Assembly (NCBI GenBank): GCA_964632355.1
Contig: CAZWBW010000009.1
Coordinates: 1-45,621 of the forward strand
Length of the DNA: 45,621 nucleotides
Direction: 5' to 3'
Origin: JALOAP01 sp964632355
GTDB lineage: Bacteria; Chloroflexota; Dehalococcoidia; Tepidiformales; Tepidiformaceae
Position 1 is the first letter of the stretch, and the number at the start of each line of letters is the position of its first letter. A model generated the notes under the pieces. That model was not told the DNA's origin. It made no database searches and saw only the letters and a list, made by a program, of their open reading frames with translations. Shown here one piece after another: positions 39,182 through 45,621 of this stretch. The translations under genes and the position numbers were made by a program.

Positions 39182-39936
39182 GCCGCCGAAAAGCCCCCGA
39201 GGCACAGCCGCACGACAACCACGAGCGCTGGATCGTCAGCTACGCCGACATGCTCACCCTGCTGTTCGCCCTGTTCGTGGTGCTCTACGCCACCAGCGAC
39301 GCCAACCCGCACAAGCTCGATAAGGTTCGCGAGTCCATCGACCGCGCCTTCAGCGTTGGCGTTCTCCAGGGCAGCCACGGCACCTCGCCCATCTTCGAGG
39401 GCGGCGGCATCGTCCCCGGCATCAACGCCATCAAGGCGTCGAACATGGCCGACATCTCCGCACAGCTGCACGCCTTCGCGGAGGAGCGAGGCCTCATCGG
39501 CAAGATCCAGATCCGCGAAGAACCGAACGCCATCACCATCAGCCTCGCCGACAACCTGCTGTTCAGTTCGGCCAGCGCCGATCTGAAGCCCGGGAGCCAG
39601 GAGGTCCTCCTCGAGGTCTCGCGCATCCTGGCCGAGCTCCCGAACGACCTGCGGGTCGAAGGGCACACCGACAACATCCCGGTGAACAGCCCCGACTACG
39701 ACACCAACTGGGAGCTCTCCGCCGCGCGTGCCTCCACCGTCCTCCGCTTCCTTATCGAAAGCGGCGGACTGGCCCCGGACCGCCTCGAGCTCGCGGGCTA
39801 CGCCGACACCCACCCCATCGCAGATAACTCCACGCCCGAGGGCCGCGCCCTCAACCGGCGGGCAGACATCGTCATCGTCTACCCAACGCAGGAGGAACTC
39901 GACCGCGCTCTCGAGGAGGAAGGGACAGAGCCATGA
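39178..39936 (+). CDS. motB: Flagellar motor stator protein MotB
   Basis: 252 residues. The single helix contains the proton-binding Asp (ERWIVSYADMLTLLFALFVV). The C-terminal OmpA-like peptidoglycan-binding domain has LPNDLRVEGHTDNIPVNSPD, NWELSAARASTVLRFLIESG and LNRRADIVIV. It anchors the MotA-MotB stator to the cell wall. The H+ or Na+ preference cannot be decided. It overlaps fliL by four bases. Confidence 0.95.
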   Translation: MSRRKAPEAQPHDNHERWIVSYADMLTLLFALFVVLYATSDANPHKLDKVRESIDRAFSVGVLQGSHGTSPIFEGGGIVPGINAIKASNMADISAQLHAFAEERGLIGKIQIREEPNAITISLADNLLFSSASADLKPGSQEVLLEVSRILAELPNDLRVEGHTDNIPVNSPDYDTNWELSAARASTVLRFLIESGGLAPDRLELAGYADTHPIADNSTPEGRALNRRADIVIVYPTQEELDRALEEEGTEP

Positions 39937-40418
39937 AAGACCCCAAGATCCTGGTAGGAGGCGCCGCTCTCCTTGCCGCCCTGTTCTTCTTCTACATCAA
40001 GCCTAACTACGTCGACGCCAAGGACCCGGTGGTCTACAGCCCCGAGGACGTCGCCGCTGCGCCCCGGCCGACGATCACGCTCGAAGAGCGCGTCCTCAAC
40101 CTTCGCGCACCCGCGGCAGCTCCGCGCTACCTGAAGCTCGCTGCGGCGCTCGAATTCGAAGACCCGGACCACGCCTGGCTCGGGCTCGAAGGCGAAGCAC
40201 TCGCAGCCCGCAACCAGTCCTTCGCGGCCGAGCTCCAACCCGAACTCCACCGCATCTGGGACGTGATCACCGAGGTCGTGGGCGCCCGCTCCATCGAACA
40301 GGTGTCCACGCCGGAAGGACGCGACGAGCTGAAGCGCGACCTCGTGAGCGCGCTCAACGAACAACTCCACAGCCGCAAGGTCGCGAAAGTCTACTTCGTG
40401 ACCTTCATCACCCAGTGA
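39933..40418 (+). CDS. fliL: Flagellar basal-body-associated protein FliL
   Basis: 161 residues. One N-terminal helix (ILVGGAALLAALFFFYI) is followed by a periplasmic domain with LEERVLNLRAPAAAPRYLKL and the C-terminal FliL pattern GRDELKRDLVSALNEQLHSR, KVAKVYFVTFITQ. FliL rings the stator and supports torque. Position between motB and the switch gene confirms it. The downstream ATG is 11 bases past the stop. Confidence 0.92.
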   Translation: MKDPKILVGGAALLAALFFFYIKPNYVDAKDPVVYSPEDVAAAPRPTITLEERVLNLRAPAAAPRYLKLAAALEFEDPDHAWLGLEGEALAARNQSFAAELQPELHRIWDVITEVVGARSIEQVSTPEGRDELKRDLVSALNEQLHSRKVAKVYFVTFITQ

Positions 40419-40429
40419 GGCCGCACGTA

Positions 40430-41527
40430 ATGTCCGACCCCAGGTTGGTGCTCTCCCAACTGCTCTCACCCGCCCAGGCCGAAACGCTCGATGCGGGCGC
40501 CCGCGAACTCTGGGCAACCGCCGCTGCCGCACTCGAGGCGGCGCTCAACGCCGCACCCACCCTCGCCGATGTCACCGGGCGGCTCGCGATGCCCGAGGAG
40601 CTTGTCGGCGACTTCGCCGAGCCACACATCGTGCTGCCCATCGAGGTCAGCACCGAGCGCGAACAATCGGCGGACGCCTACCTCGTGCTCCCCACGCCGC
40701 TGGCCGCGATGTTCCTCGACTCCCAGGCCGACGAGGAGGCAGACCAGGAACAGCAGACGATGGTCGTGGCGTCGACGGTGCTCGGCCAGGTCGCCCAGGC
40801 GCTGAACTCGAACGCCTTCCCAGGGTGGTCCGCAGGCCTCGCTATCGCGCTCGACGAGATGCAGGCCAACGCGATGCCGGACCTGCTCGCCAGTCTCGAC
40901 GACCCGGTCCTCGCCCTCAGCGCGGCGGTAACGACGGGCAAGACGCTGCCCTTCACGCTGATCCTGCCCGGCACGTTCCTCGACATCCTCGCCAGCGCAG
41001 CCCCGGCGTCTGCGACCGCCGAACCGGCCACCGCCCGGCCTGCCGCGGCCTCCGGGATCGATCCGACGCTCGGGTTCTCGCTGACCGAGGAGGAGATCCA
41101 GTCCGCCGAGTTGATCGACGAAGCGCCGCAGCCTGCCCGTCCGGTCGCTGCTGGTGCGTCTTCCGGTGAGGCGCCATCCCGCGAACCCACGCCGATTTCG
41201 CAGGCGCCACGGGCCGCCCGTGCCCGGTTTGCACCGCTCTCGGAGCCCGACCGGTCCGGCGCCCGCAACAGCATCGACCTCATCGCCGGGCTGCACATGA
41301 ACGTGACCGTCGAGCTCGGCCGCACCGAACTCACCGTCGCCGAGGTGCTCGGCCTTGGCCCCGGCTCGGTTGTCGAACTCGACCGGCTCGCCGGCGAACC
41401 CGTCGACATCCTCGTGAACGACCGCCTCGTCGCTCGCGGCGAAGTCGTCGTTGTCGACGAGAACTTCGGCGTTCGTGTGGTCGAAGTCGTGCGGCGTGGC
41501 CAGGAAGTCGAGGAGCAGGCAGGGTGA
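40430..41527 (+). CDS. Flagellar motor switch protein, FliY-like (CheC-like N-terminus plus FliN/SpoA domain)
   Basis: 365 residues. The N-terminal 190 residues look like a degenerate FliM/CheC-type domain (VLGQVAQALNSNAFPGWSAG; KTLPFTLILPGTFLDILASA). A Pro/Ala-rich linker of about 80 residues follows. The last 75 are a clear SpoA/FliN domain: LIAGLHMNVTVELGRTELTV, AEVLGLGPGSVVELDRLAGE and VDENFGVRVVEVV. It is a C-ring component where CheY-P control acts. A separate fliM, usually between fliL and fliN, is absent, so this fusion may cover part of its role. ATG 40430 has GAGG 9 nt upstream. Confidence 0.85.
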   Translation: MSDPRLVLSQLLSPAQAETLDAGARELWATAAAALEAALNAAPTLADVTGRLAMPEELVGDFAEPHIVLPIEVSTEREQSADAYLVLPTPLAAMFLDSQADEEADQEQQTMVVASTVLGQVAQALNSNAFPGWSAGLAIALDEMQANAMPDLLASLDDPVLALSAAVTTGKTLPFTLILPGTFLDILASAAPASATAEPATARPAAASGIDPTLGFSLTEEEIQSAELIDEAPQPARPVAAGASSGEAPSREPTPISQAPRAARARFAPLSEPDRSGARNSIDLIAGLHMNVTVELGRTELTVAEVLGLGPGSVVELDRLAGEPVDILVNDRLVARGEVVVVDENFGVRVVEVVRRGQEVEEQAG

Positions 41528-42150
41528 ACACTCCGCAGGACCGGAAGCGGCTGGCCTGGCTCGGCGCCATTGCGGCCGTCGTTGTGCTGTCGGTGGCGTT
41601 CGTGTATCTCATGGCGCCGTCCTCCCGCCCTGCCGGCGAGGGCAACCAGCCGGTCCTGCGCCCGCACCCCGAGTCCACCAGCCCGGGTGCCGAGGGGAGC
41701 GTCCCGCTGGCCCTCTCGGACGACGCGACGCAGCCCGCCGGCTTCAGCATGAGCGGTGGCGAAGCGCTGTCGCTCGCCTGGCGGCTCGGGCTGGTGGTTG
41801 TGATCATCGCCGTTTCGATCGCCGCGCTTCGCTGGTGGGGCAAGCGAGCGGCCGCCCCGCGCAGTGTCACCGGCTTCATCCGCGTCATCGACACGCTGGC
41901 CATCAGTAACGGTCGAACCATCCACCTCGTCGCCCTCGGCGACCGCGTCATCGCCGTGGGGGCGACCCAACAACAACTCACGTTCCTAAACGAACTCACG
42001 CCCGAGGAGGCCGCGAAGGTGCTCGCAGAAGTGCCGCGCCAGCCGCAGCAACCCATCGCCTCCTTCGCTGCCGAGTTGTTCCAGTCCATGCGCAGCGGCA
42101 ACTCCTCCGACCGCCTCCGCGAATCCGTCGTCGGCGAGGAAGCGCGATGA
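41524..42150 (+). CDS. fliO: Flagellar biosynthetic protein FliO
   Basis: 208 residues. A first helix near the start (AWLGAIAAVVVLSVAFVYLM) is followed by a polar stretch, then a second helix (LGLVVVIIAVSIAALRWWGK). The FliO core is SVTGFIRVIDTLAISNGRTI, HLVALGDRVIAVGATQQQLT. FliO helps assemble the FliP ring of the export gate. GTG 41524 overlaps the previous stop (GTGA), and its stop overlaps fliP (ATGA). Confidence 0.88.
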   Translation: MNTPQDRKRLAWLGAIAAVVVLSVAFVYLMAPSSRPAGEGNQPVLRPHPESTSPGAEGSVPLALSDDATQPAGFSMSGGEALSLAWRLGLVVVIIAVSIAALRWWGKRAAAPRSVTGFIRVIDTLAISNGRTIHLVALGDRVIAVGATQQQLTFLNELTPEEAAKVLAEVPRQPQQPIASFAAELFQSMRSGNSSDRLRESVVGEEAR

Positions 42151-42950
42151 ACGAACCGCTGTCACCTGACCCGGTAGCATCTCGGCGCACCCGCCGGCGC
42201 CGCCCCTGGCTCCTCGTCGCGGTGGCGCTCCTCGCGATGGTGGTCCTGAGCGGTTGCGTCCAGCAGGCCGTGCCCAACCAGCCCGTGCCCCAGCCGGGCG
42301 GCGTCACCGACCAGGGCCAGCAGAGCGTCTCCGCTGCGATCCAAATTCTCCTGTTCGTGACGGTGCTCTCGCTGGCGCCCGCCATCCTCGTGATGGTCAC
42401 GTCGTTCACGCGCGTCATCGTCGTCCTTTCGCTCCTTCGGACGGCTATCGGCGTGCCGCAGCTCCCGCCGAACCAGGTACTCATCGGCCTCGCGCTGTTC
42501 CTCACCGTCTTTGTGATGGCGCCCGCCATCAAGCAGATCAACGACGAAGCGATCCAGCCCTACCTCAACGGGACCATCACACAGGAGGAGGCGTTCGCTC
42601 GCGGCGAAAGCCCGCTGCGCGCGTTCATGTTCAAACAGACGCGCGAGCAGGACCTCGGGCTCTTCCTGAAGCTTGCCGGGAGCGACAAGCCGCAGAACCG
42701 CGACGATGTCCCGACCTACGTACTCGTCCCCGCGTTCACCATCTCGGAGCTCAAGACCGCCTTCCAGATGGGCTTCGTGATGTTCGTTCCCTTCCTGATC
42801 ATCGACCTGGTCGTGTCATCGGCCCTGCTCAGCATGGGCATGATGATGCTCCCCCCGGTCGTGGTCTCCCTGCCGTTCAAGATCCTGCTCTTCGTCCTCG
42901 TCGACGGGTGGTACCTCATCGTCGGTTCGCTCGTCGGGAGCTTCGCGTGA
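42147..42950 (+). CDS. fliP: Flagellar export-gate protein FliP
   Basis: 267 residues. After a basic N-terminus and signal peptide, the FliP signatures are clear: LAPAILVMVTSFTRVIVVLS, LLRTAIGVPQLPPNQVLIGL, then DVPTYVLVPAFTISELKTAF and QMGFVMFVPFLIIDLVVSSA. It forms the FliP5-FliQ4-FliR1 export channel. The signal peptide ends in LSGC (Cys37), a lipoprotein-type lipobox, which is unusual for FliP. It ends 19 bases before fliQ. Confidence 0.95.
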   Translation: MNEPLSPDPVASRRTRRRRPWLLVAVALLAMVVLSGCVQQAVPNQPVPQPGGVTDQGQQSVSAAIQILLFVTVLSLAPAILVMVTSFTRVIVVLSLLRTAIGVPQLPPNQVLIGLALFLTVFVMAPAIKQINDEAIQPYLNGTITQEEAFARGESPLRAFMFKQTREQDLGLFLKLAGSDKPQNRDDVPTYVLVPAFTISELKTAFQMGFVMFVPFLIIDLVVSSALLSMGMMMLPPVVVSLPFKILLFVLVDGWYLIVGSLVGSFA

Positions 42951-42969
42951 GCCCGCTGGAGGTGTTCCT

Positions 42970-43239
42970 GTGAACGAAGCCGTCGCTATCGGCCTTGCCC
43001 GCGAAGCCCTCTGGACGTCGCTCCTGGTGGGTGGGCCCATCCTCGGGATCACCCTCGTCGTAGGTATCGCCATCTCGATCCTCCAGGCCGTCACACAGGT
43101 CAACGAAATGACGCTGACCTTCGTCCCGAAACTCATCGCGGTGTTCGTGGGAATGCTGATCCTCGGCCCCTGGATGCTCGAGACCATGCTCGGCTTCACC
43201 GCCGGTCTCTTCGGAGGAATGGCCAGTTACGGCCGGTGA
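42970..43239 (+). CDS. fliQ: Flagellar export-gate protein FliQ
   Basis: 89 residues, two helices: AREALWTSLLVGGPILGITL and IAVFVGMLILGPWMLETMLG, with ISILQAVTQVNEMTLTFVPK between them, the FliQ signature. GTG 42970 follows GGAGGT. The fliR start overlaps its stop (GTGA). Confidence 0.95.
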   Translation: MNEAVAIGLAREALWTSLLVGGPILGITLVVGIAISILQAVTQVNEMTLTFVPKLIAVFVGMLILGPWMLETMLGFTAGLFGGMASYGR

Positions 43240-44018
43240 GGGTCACGGTGGAACTATCGCCCCAGTTCACCTACGCGTTCTTGCTCATCCTCATCCGGAC
43301 GAGCGCGATGCTGGTCTCAGCCCCGCTGCTCAGCCACAAGGGCATCCCGGCGTGGACGAAGATCGGCTTCGCGGTCATCTTCTCGCTCGTTCTCGTCCCG
43401 CTGCAGGAGGGGCGCCTGCCGCAGCCGCCTGAACAGTTCGGCACCCTCGCCGCCGCTGTCCTGAGCGAGACGCTTTTCGGGCTCGCGCTCGGCCTCGCGA
43501 TGCAGCTCGTCTTCGTCAGCCTGCACATGGGGTCGCATCTGCTCGGCGTCCAGATGGGCTTCGGCCTCGGCGCCGTGTACGACCCGGTCACCGGCACCCA
43601 GTTCGGCGCCCTCGACCAGTTCTACACGGTCCTCGCCACGCTGGTGTTTTTCACGGTGAACGGCCACCACGTCGTTATCCAGGCGCTTGCCGAAACCATC
43701 TACGCCGTTCCGCTCGGCACGTGGAATCCGCTGGCGCTGACCGCCGCGGGTATCGCGAGCCTCGTCACCGGATTGCTCGTGACCGCCGTTCGTGTGGCGA
43801 TGCCCGTGCTCGCCGCGCTGTTCCTCACCGACATCGGCATGGGCTTCGTCGCCCGCACAGTTCCGCAGGCGAACGTCCTCCTCGTGGGCATGCCGCTGAA
43901 GATCGGCGTCGGCCTCATCGTGCTTATCGCTGCACTTCCGGTCACGGCGACGCTCATGCAGATGGTCATCGGGAACCAGCTCGCGGGTTCGAGCCAACAA
44001 CTCCTGGGGGTGCGCTAG
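43236..44018 (+). CDS. fliR: Flagellar export-gate protein FliR
   Basis: 260 residues with about six helices. Family stretches are FAYAFLLILIRTSAML-like (here FTYAFLLILIRTSAMLVSAP), AWTKIGFAVIFSLVLVPLQ, GVQMGFGLGAVYDPVTGTQ and VAMPVLAALFLTDIGMGFVA. It completes the FliPQR channel. GTG 43236 overlaps the fliQ stop, and its stop is directly followed by the flhB start. Confidence 0.95.
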   Translation: MRVTVELSPQFTYAFLLILIRTSAMLVSAPLLSHKGIPAWTKIGFAVIFSLVLVPLQEGRLPQPPEQFGTLAAAVLSETLFGLALGLAMQLVFVSLHMGSHLLGVQMGFGLGAVYDPVTGTQFGALDQFYTVLATLVFFTVNGHHVVIQALAETIYAVPLGTWNPLALTAAGIASLVTGLLVTAVRVAMPVLAALFLTDIGMGFVARTVPQANVLLVGMPLKIGVGLIVLIAALPVTATLMQMVIGNQLAGSSQQLLGVR

Positions 44019-45107
44019 GTGGCCGGCGAACGAACCGAGGCGCCAACCCCACGACGGCTGCAGGAGGCCCGCCGCGAAGGCAACGTCGCCCGCAGCCAGG
44101 ACCTCGTGTCGGTCGGCGCGCTGCTTATCGCGGTCATCGCGCTGCGGATGCTCGGGCCCGGCATCTGGGACGAACTCCGCGCCGTCCTGGTCGAAGGCCT
44201 CGGCCGCCAGCCCAACCAGGAACTCACACCCGTGACCGCCATGGCCATGTTCCGCGAGTTCGTCAGCCGGGCGCTGCTCGCGCTCGCGCCGTTCCTCGCG
44301 ATCCTCGTGCTCGCTGCGATCGCCCTGAACATCGGCCAGAGCGGCCCCACGCTTTCGTCGGCGAAGCTGAAGCCGCGTCTCAGCGTGCTCAATCCCGTGG
44401 CCGGCGCGAAGCGCATCTTCTCGAAGGACGGGCTCGTTAGCCTCGCGAAGGCCTTCGCGAAGATGGGCATCATTGCCGGCGTCGTCTACTTCACGATGCG
44501 CGGCCAGATGGCGGCTATCGCCACCATGCCCGCGATGAGCGTCGCGCAGGCCTCGGCGTTGCTCGCCAGCCTCGCCTTCGATATCGCGATTCGCGCCGCC
44601 GCCGTCCTGTTCCTCCTTGGCGCCGCCGACTATGCGTGGCAGCGCCGCCAGTGGCTCGGCCGCCTCCGCATGACGAAGGAGGAGGTTCGCCGCGAGCTGA
44701 AGGAAACCGACGGCGATCCACAGATCAAGGCGGCGATGCGACGGCGGCGCCAGTCGTTGCTCAATCGCATGATCGCCGCCGTCCCAAAGGCCGACGTCGT
44801 GGTCACGAACCCGACGCACTACGCCGTCGCCCTGAAATACGACCCGGTGACCATGCCGGCGCCGATTGTCGTCGCGAAGGGCGAACGGCTGCTCGCGCTG
44901 CGGATCAGGGAGGTCGCCCGGAAGCACGGCGTTCCCGTACTCGAAGAGCCGCCGCTCGCTCGCGCGCTCTACACATCCGTCCCGGTGAACCAGTACATCC
45001 CCGCGAACCTCTTCCACGCTGTCGCCGAGGTGCTCGCGTGGGTCTACGCGCTGCGCCAGAAGGCGGCTGCGAATCGTCCACACACATCTCCACAGGGAGC
45101 GTTCTAA
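44019..45107 (+). CDS. flhB: Flagellar export protein FlhB
   Basis: 362 residues. The start GERTEAPTPRRLQEARREGN is the conserved FlhB opening. Four helices follow, and the cytoplasmic domain carries MTKEEVRRELKETDGDPQIK and the autocleavage motif NPTH at residues 264-267 (VVVTNPTHYAVALKYDP). Cleavage between Asn and Pro switches export from rod/hook to filament substrates. GTG 44019 immediately follows the fliR stop. Confidence 0.96.
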   Translation: MAGERTEAPTPRRLQEARREGNVARSQDLVSVGALLIAVIALRMLGPGIWDELRAVLVEGLGRQPNQELTPVTAMAMFREFVSRALLALAPFLAILVLAAIALNIGQSGPTLSSAKLKPRLSVLNPVAGAKRIFSKDGLVSLAKAFAKMGIIAGVVYFTMRGQMAAIATMPAMSVAQASALLASLAFDIAIRAAAVLFLLGAADYAWQRRQWLGRLRMTKEEVRRELKETDGDPQIKAAMRRRRQSLLNRMIAAVPKADVVVTNPTHYAVALKYDPVTMPAPIVVAKGERLLALRIREVARKHGVPVLEEPPLARALYTSVPVNQYIPANLFHAVAEVLAWVYALRQKAAANRPHTSPQGAF

Positions 45108-45110
45108 CCG

Positions 45111-45621
45111 ATGGCCGTTCAGACCATTGCGCCCGGTGGCTTGCGCCGCCTTCTCGGTCAGACAGATGTCCTGCTCGCACTCGGCATCGTGGTCATCGTC
45201 GGGATGCTCATCATCCCGCTGCCGTCGCAGGTGCTCGACCTCCTGCTGACCGTGAACATCGCGGTCGCGGTCATCGTGCTGCTCGTCGCCATCTACACCG
45301 AGGACCCGCTGAAGTTCTCCGTGTTCCCATCGCTCCTGCTGGTGACGACGCTCTTCCGGCTGGCCCTCAACGTCTCCAGCACCCGCCTCATCCTGCTCCA
45401 CGCCGATGCGGGCGAAGTCATCCGCTCGTTCGGGAGCTTCGTGATCGGCGGGAACCTGGTTGTCGGTCTCGTCGTGTTCTTCATCCTCGTCGTGATCCAG
45501 TTCGTCGTGATCACGAACGGCGCCGGCCGTGTTGCGGAAGTCGCCGCGCGCTTCACCCTCGACGCGATGCCCGGCAAGCAGATGGCCATCGACGCCGACC
45601 TCAACGCCGGGCTCATCGACG
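45111..45621 (+). CDS. flhA: Flagellar export protein FlhA, 5' part, cut by window end
   Basis: 170 codons are visible from ATG 45111, with CAGGGAG upstream. Sequence includes DVLLALGIVVIVGMLIIPLP, LLTVNIAVAVIVLLVAIYTE, FSVFPSLLLVTTLFRLALNV and the FHIPEP signature region ITNGAGRVAEVAARFTLDAM. FlhA is the energised export-gate protein that docks late chaperone-substrate complexes. It follows flhB by 3 bases in the same operon. Confidence 0.95.
   Translation, partial: MAVQTIAPGGLRRLLGQTDVLLALGIVVIVGMLIIPLPSQVLDLLLTVNIAVAVIVLLVAIYTEDPLKFSVFPSLLLVTTLFRLALNVSSTRLILLHADAGEVIRSFGSFVIGGNLVVGLVVFFILVVIQFVVITNGAGRVAEVAARFTLDAMPGKQMAIDADLNAGLID

Noticed and set aside
43317..45401. A 694-codon open frame on the minus strand
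   Set aside because: It is antisense to fliR, flhB and flhA, and its composition shows it is a mirror frame.

Overview
This is 45.6 kb of GC-rich, gene-dense bacterial DNA with short intergenic gaps, many perfect-stem terminators and no mobile element, CRISPR array, tRNA or rRNA that I can see. The gene mix suggests a free-living, flagellated, heterotrophic bacterium. My best inference is Chloroflexota, possibly a Tepidiforma/Dehalococcoidia relative. The reasons are the secreted metalloprotease with a Pro-Thr linker and a Chloroflexota-style 'NLITWP...YFPGAP...KAYW' terminal module, the four-cysteine L28, the K+-independent type of H+-pyrophosphatase, and frequent leaderless genes. No marker here proves the taxon.

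Layout. Positions 1-900 hold the 3' end of pnp, interrupted by an in-frame TAA. Positions 950-5300 (mostly minus strand) hold a frameshifted VOC protein, a matrixin-like protease, a CoA-binding protein with a membrane protein, a small unknown protein and a DUF4188 protein. Positions 5350-6614 are a divergent arsM/arsR pair with two matching 16-bp operator candidates. Positions 6650-16600 are housekeeping: aspartokinase, glutamine synthetase, DUF2171, RadC, MgtE, a crotonase, citrate synthase and a methyltransferase, with two small proteins sharing an SFPASD motif. Positions 16680-19210 hold a VOC protein, an acyltransferase-glycosyltransferase pair and a secreted protein. Positions 19350-27850 (minus) hold acyl-CoA dehydrogenase, an epoxide-hydrolase-like enzyme, an MFS carrier, pyruvate phosphate dikinase and the NAD-salvage pair pncA-pncB. 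Positions 28056-35640 hold rplS, fakA, rpmB, an isocitrate/isopropylmalate-type dehydrogenase, DUF2267, a histidine-rich protein, hppA with an unusual insertion, and a GNAT gene broken by TGA. Positions 35640-36402 carry a c-di-AMP (ydaO-type) riboswitch ahead of a zinc-ribbon protein. From 37112 to the end are a NarL-type response regulator and a flagellar operon, flbD-motA-motB-fliL-fliN/Y-fliO-fliP-fliQ-fliR-flhB-flhA, with most genes overlapping by 1-4 bases.

How it fits together. The flagellar genes form one translationally coupled transcript for stator, switch and export gate. The response-regulator promoter and the region ahead of flbD both carry paired TTAGGG direct repeats 21-22 bp apart, which suggests one regulator acts on both. 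The arsenic module is a self-contained sensor and detoxifier. pncA-pncB recycles nicotinamide to nicotinate mononucleotide. Citrate synthase, the ICDH-like dehydrogenase, PPDK and H+-PPase belong to central carbon and pyrophosphate energetics.

The most notable observations are the riboswitch-zinc ribbon pair, the shared TTAGGG repeats, the paired Ars operators, a recurrent TAGACT-like -10 element 6-9 nt before start codons (leaderless genes), the roughly 110-residue insertion in HppA, and four interrupted genes that are either real decay or sequence errors.
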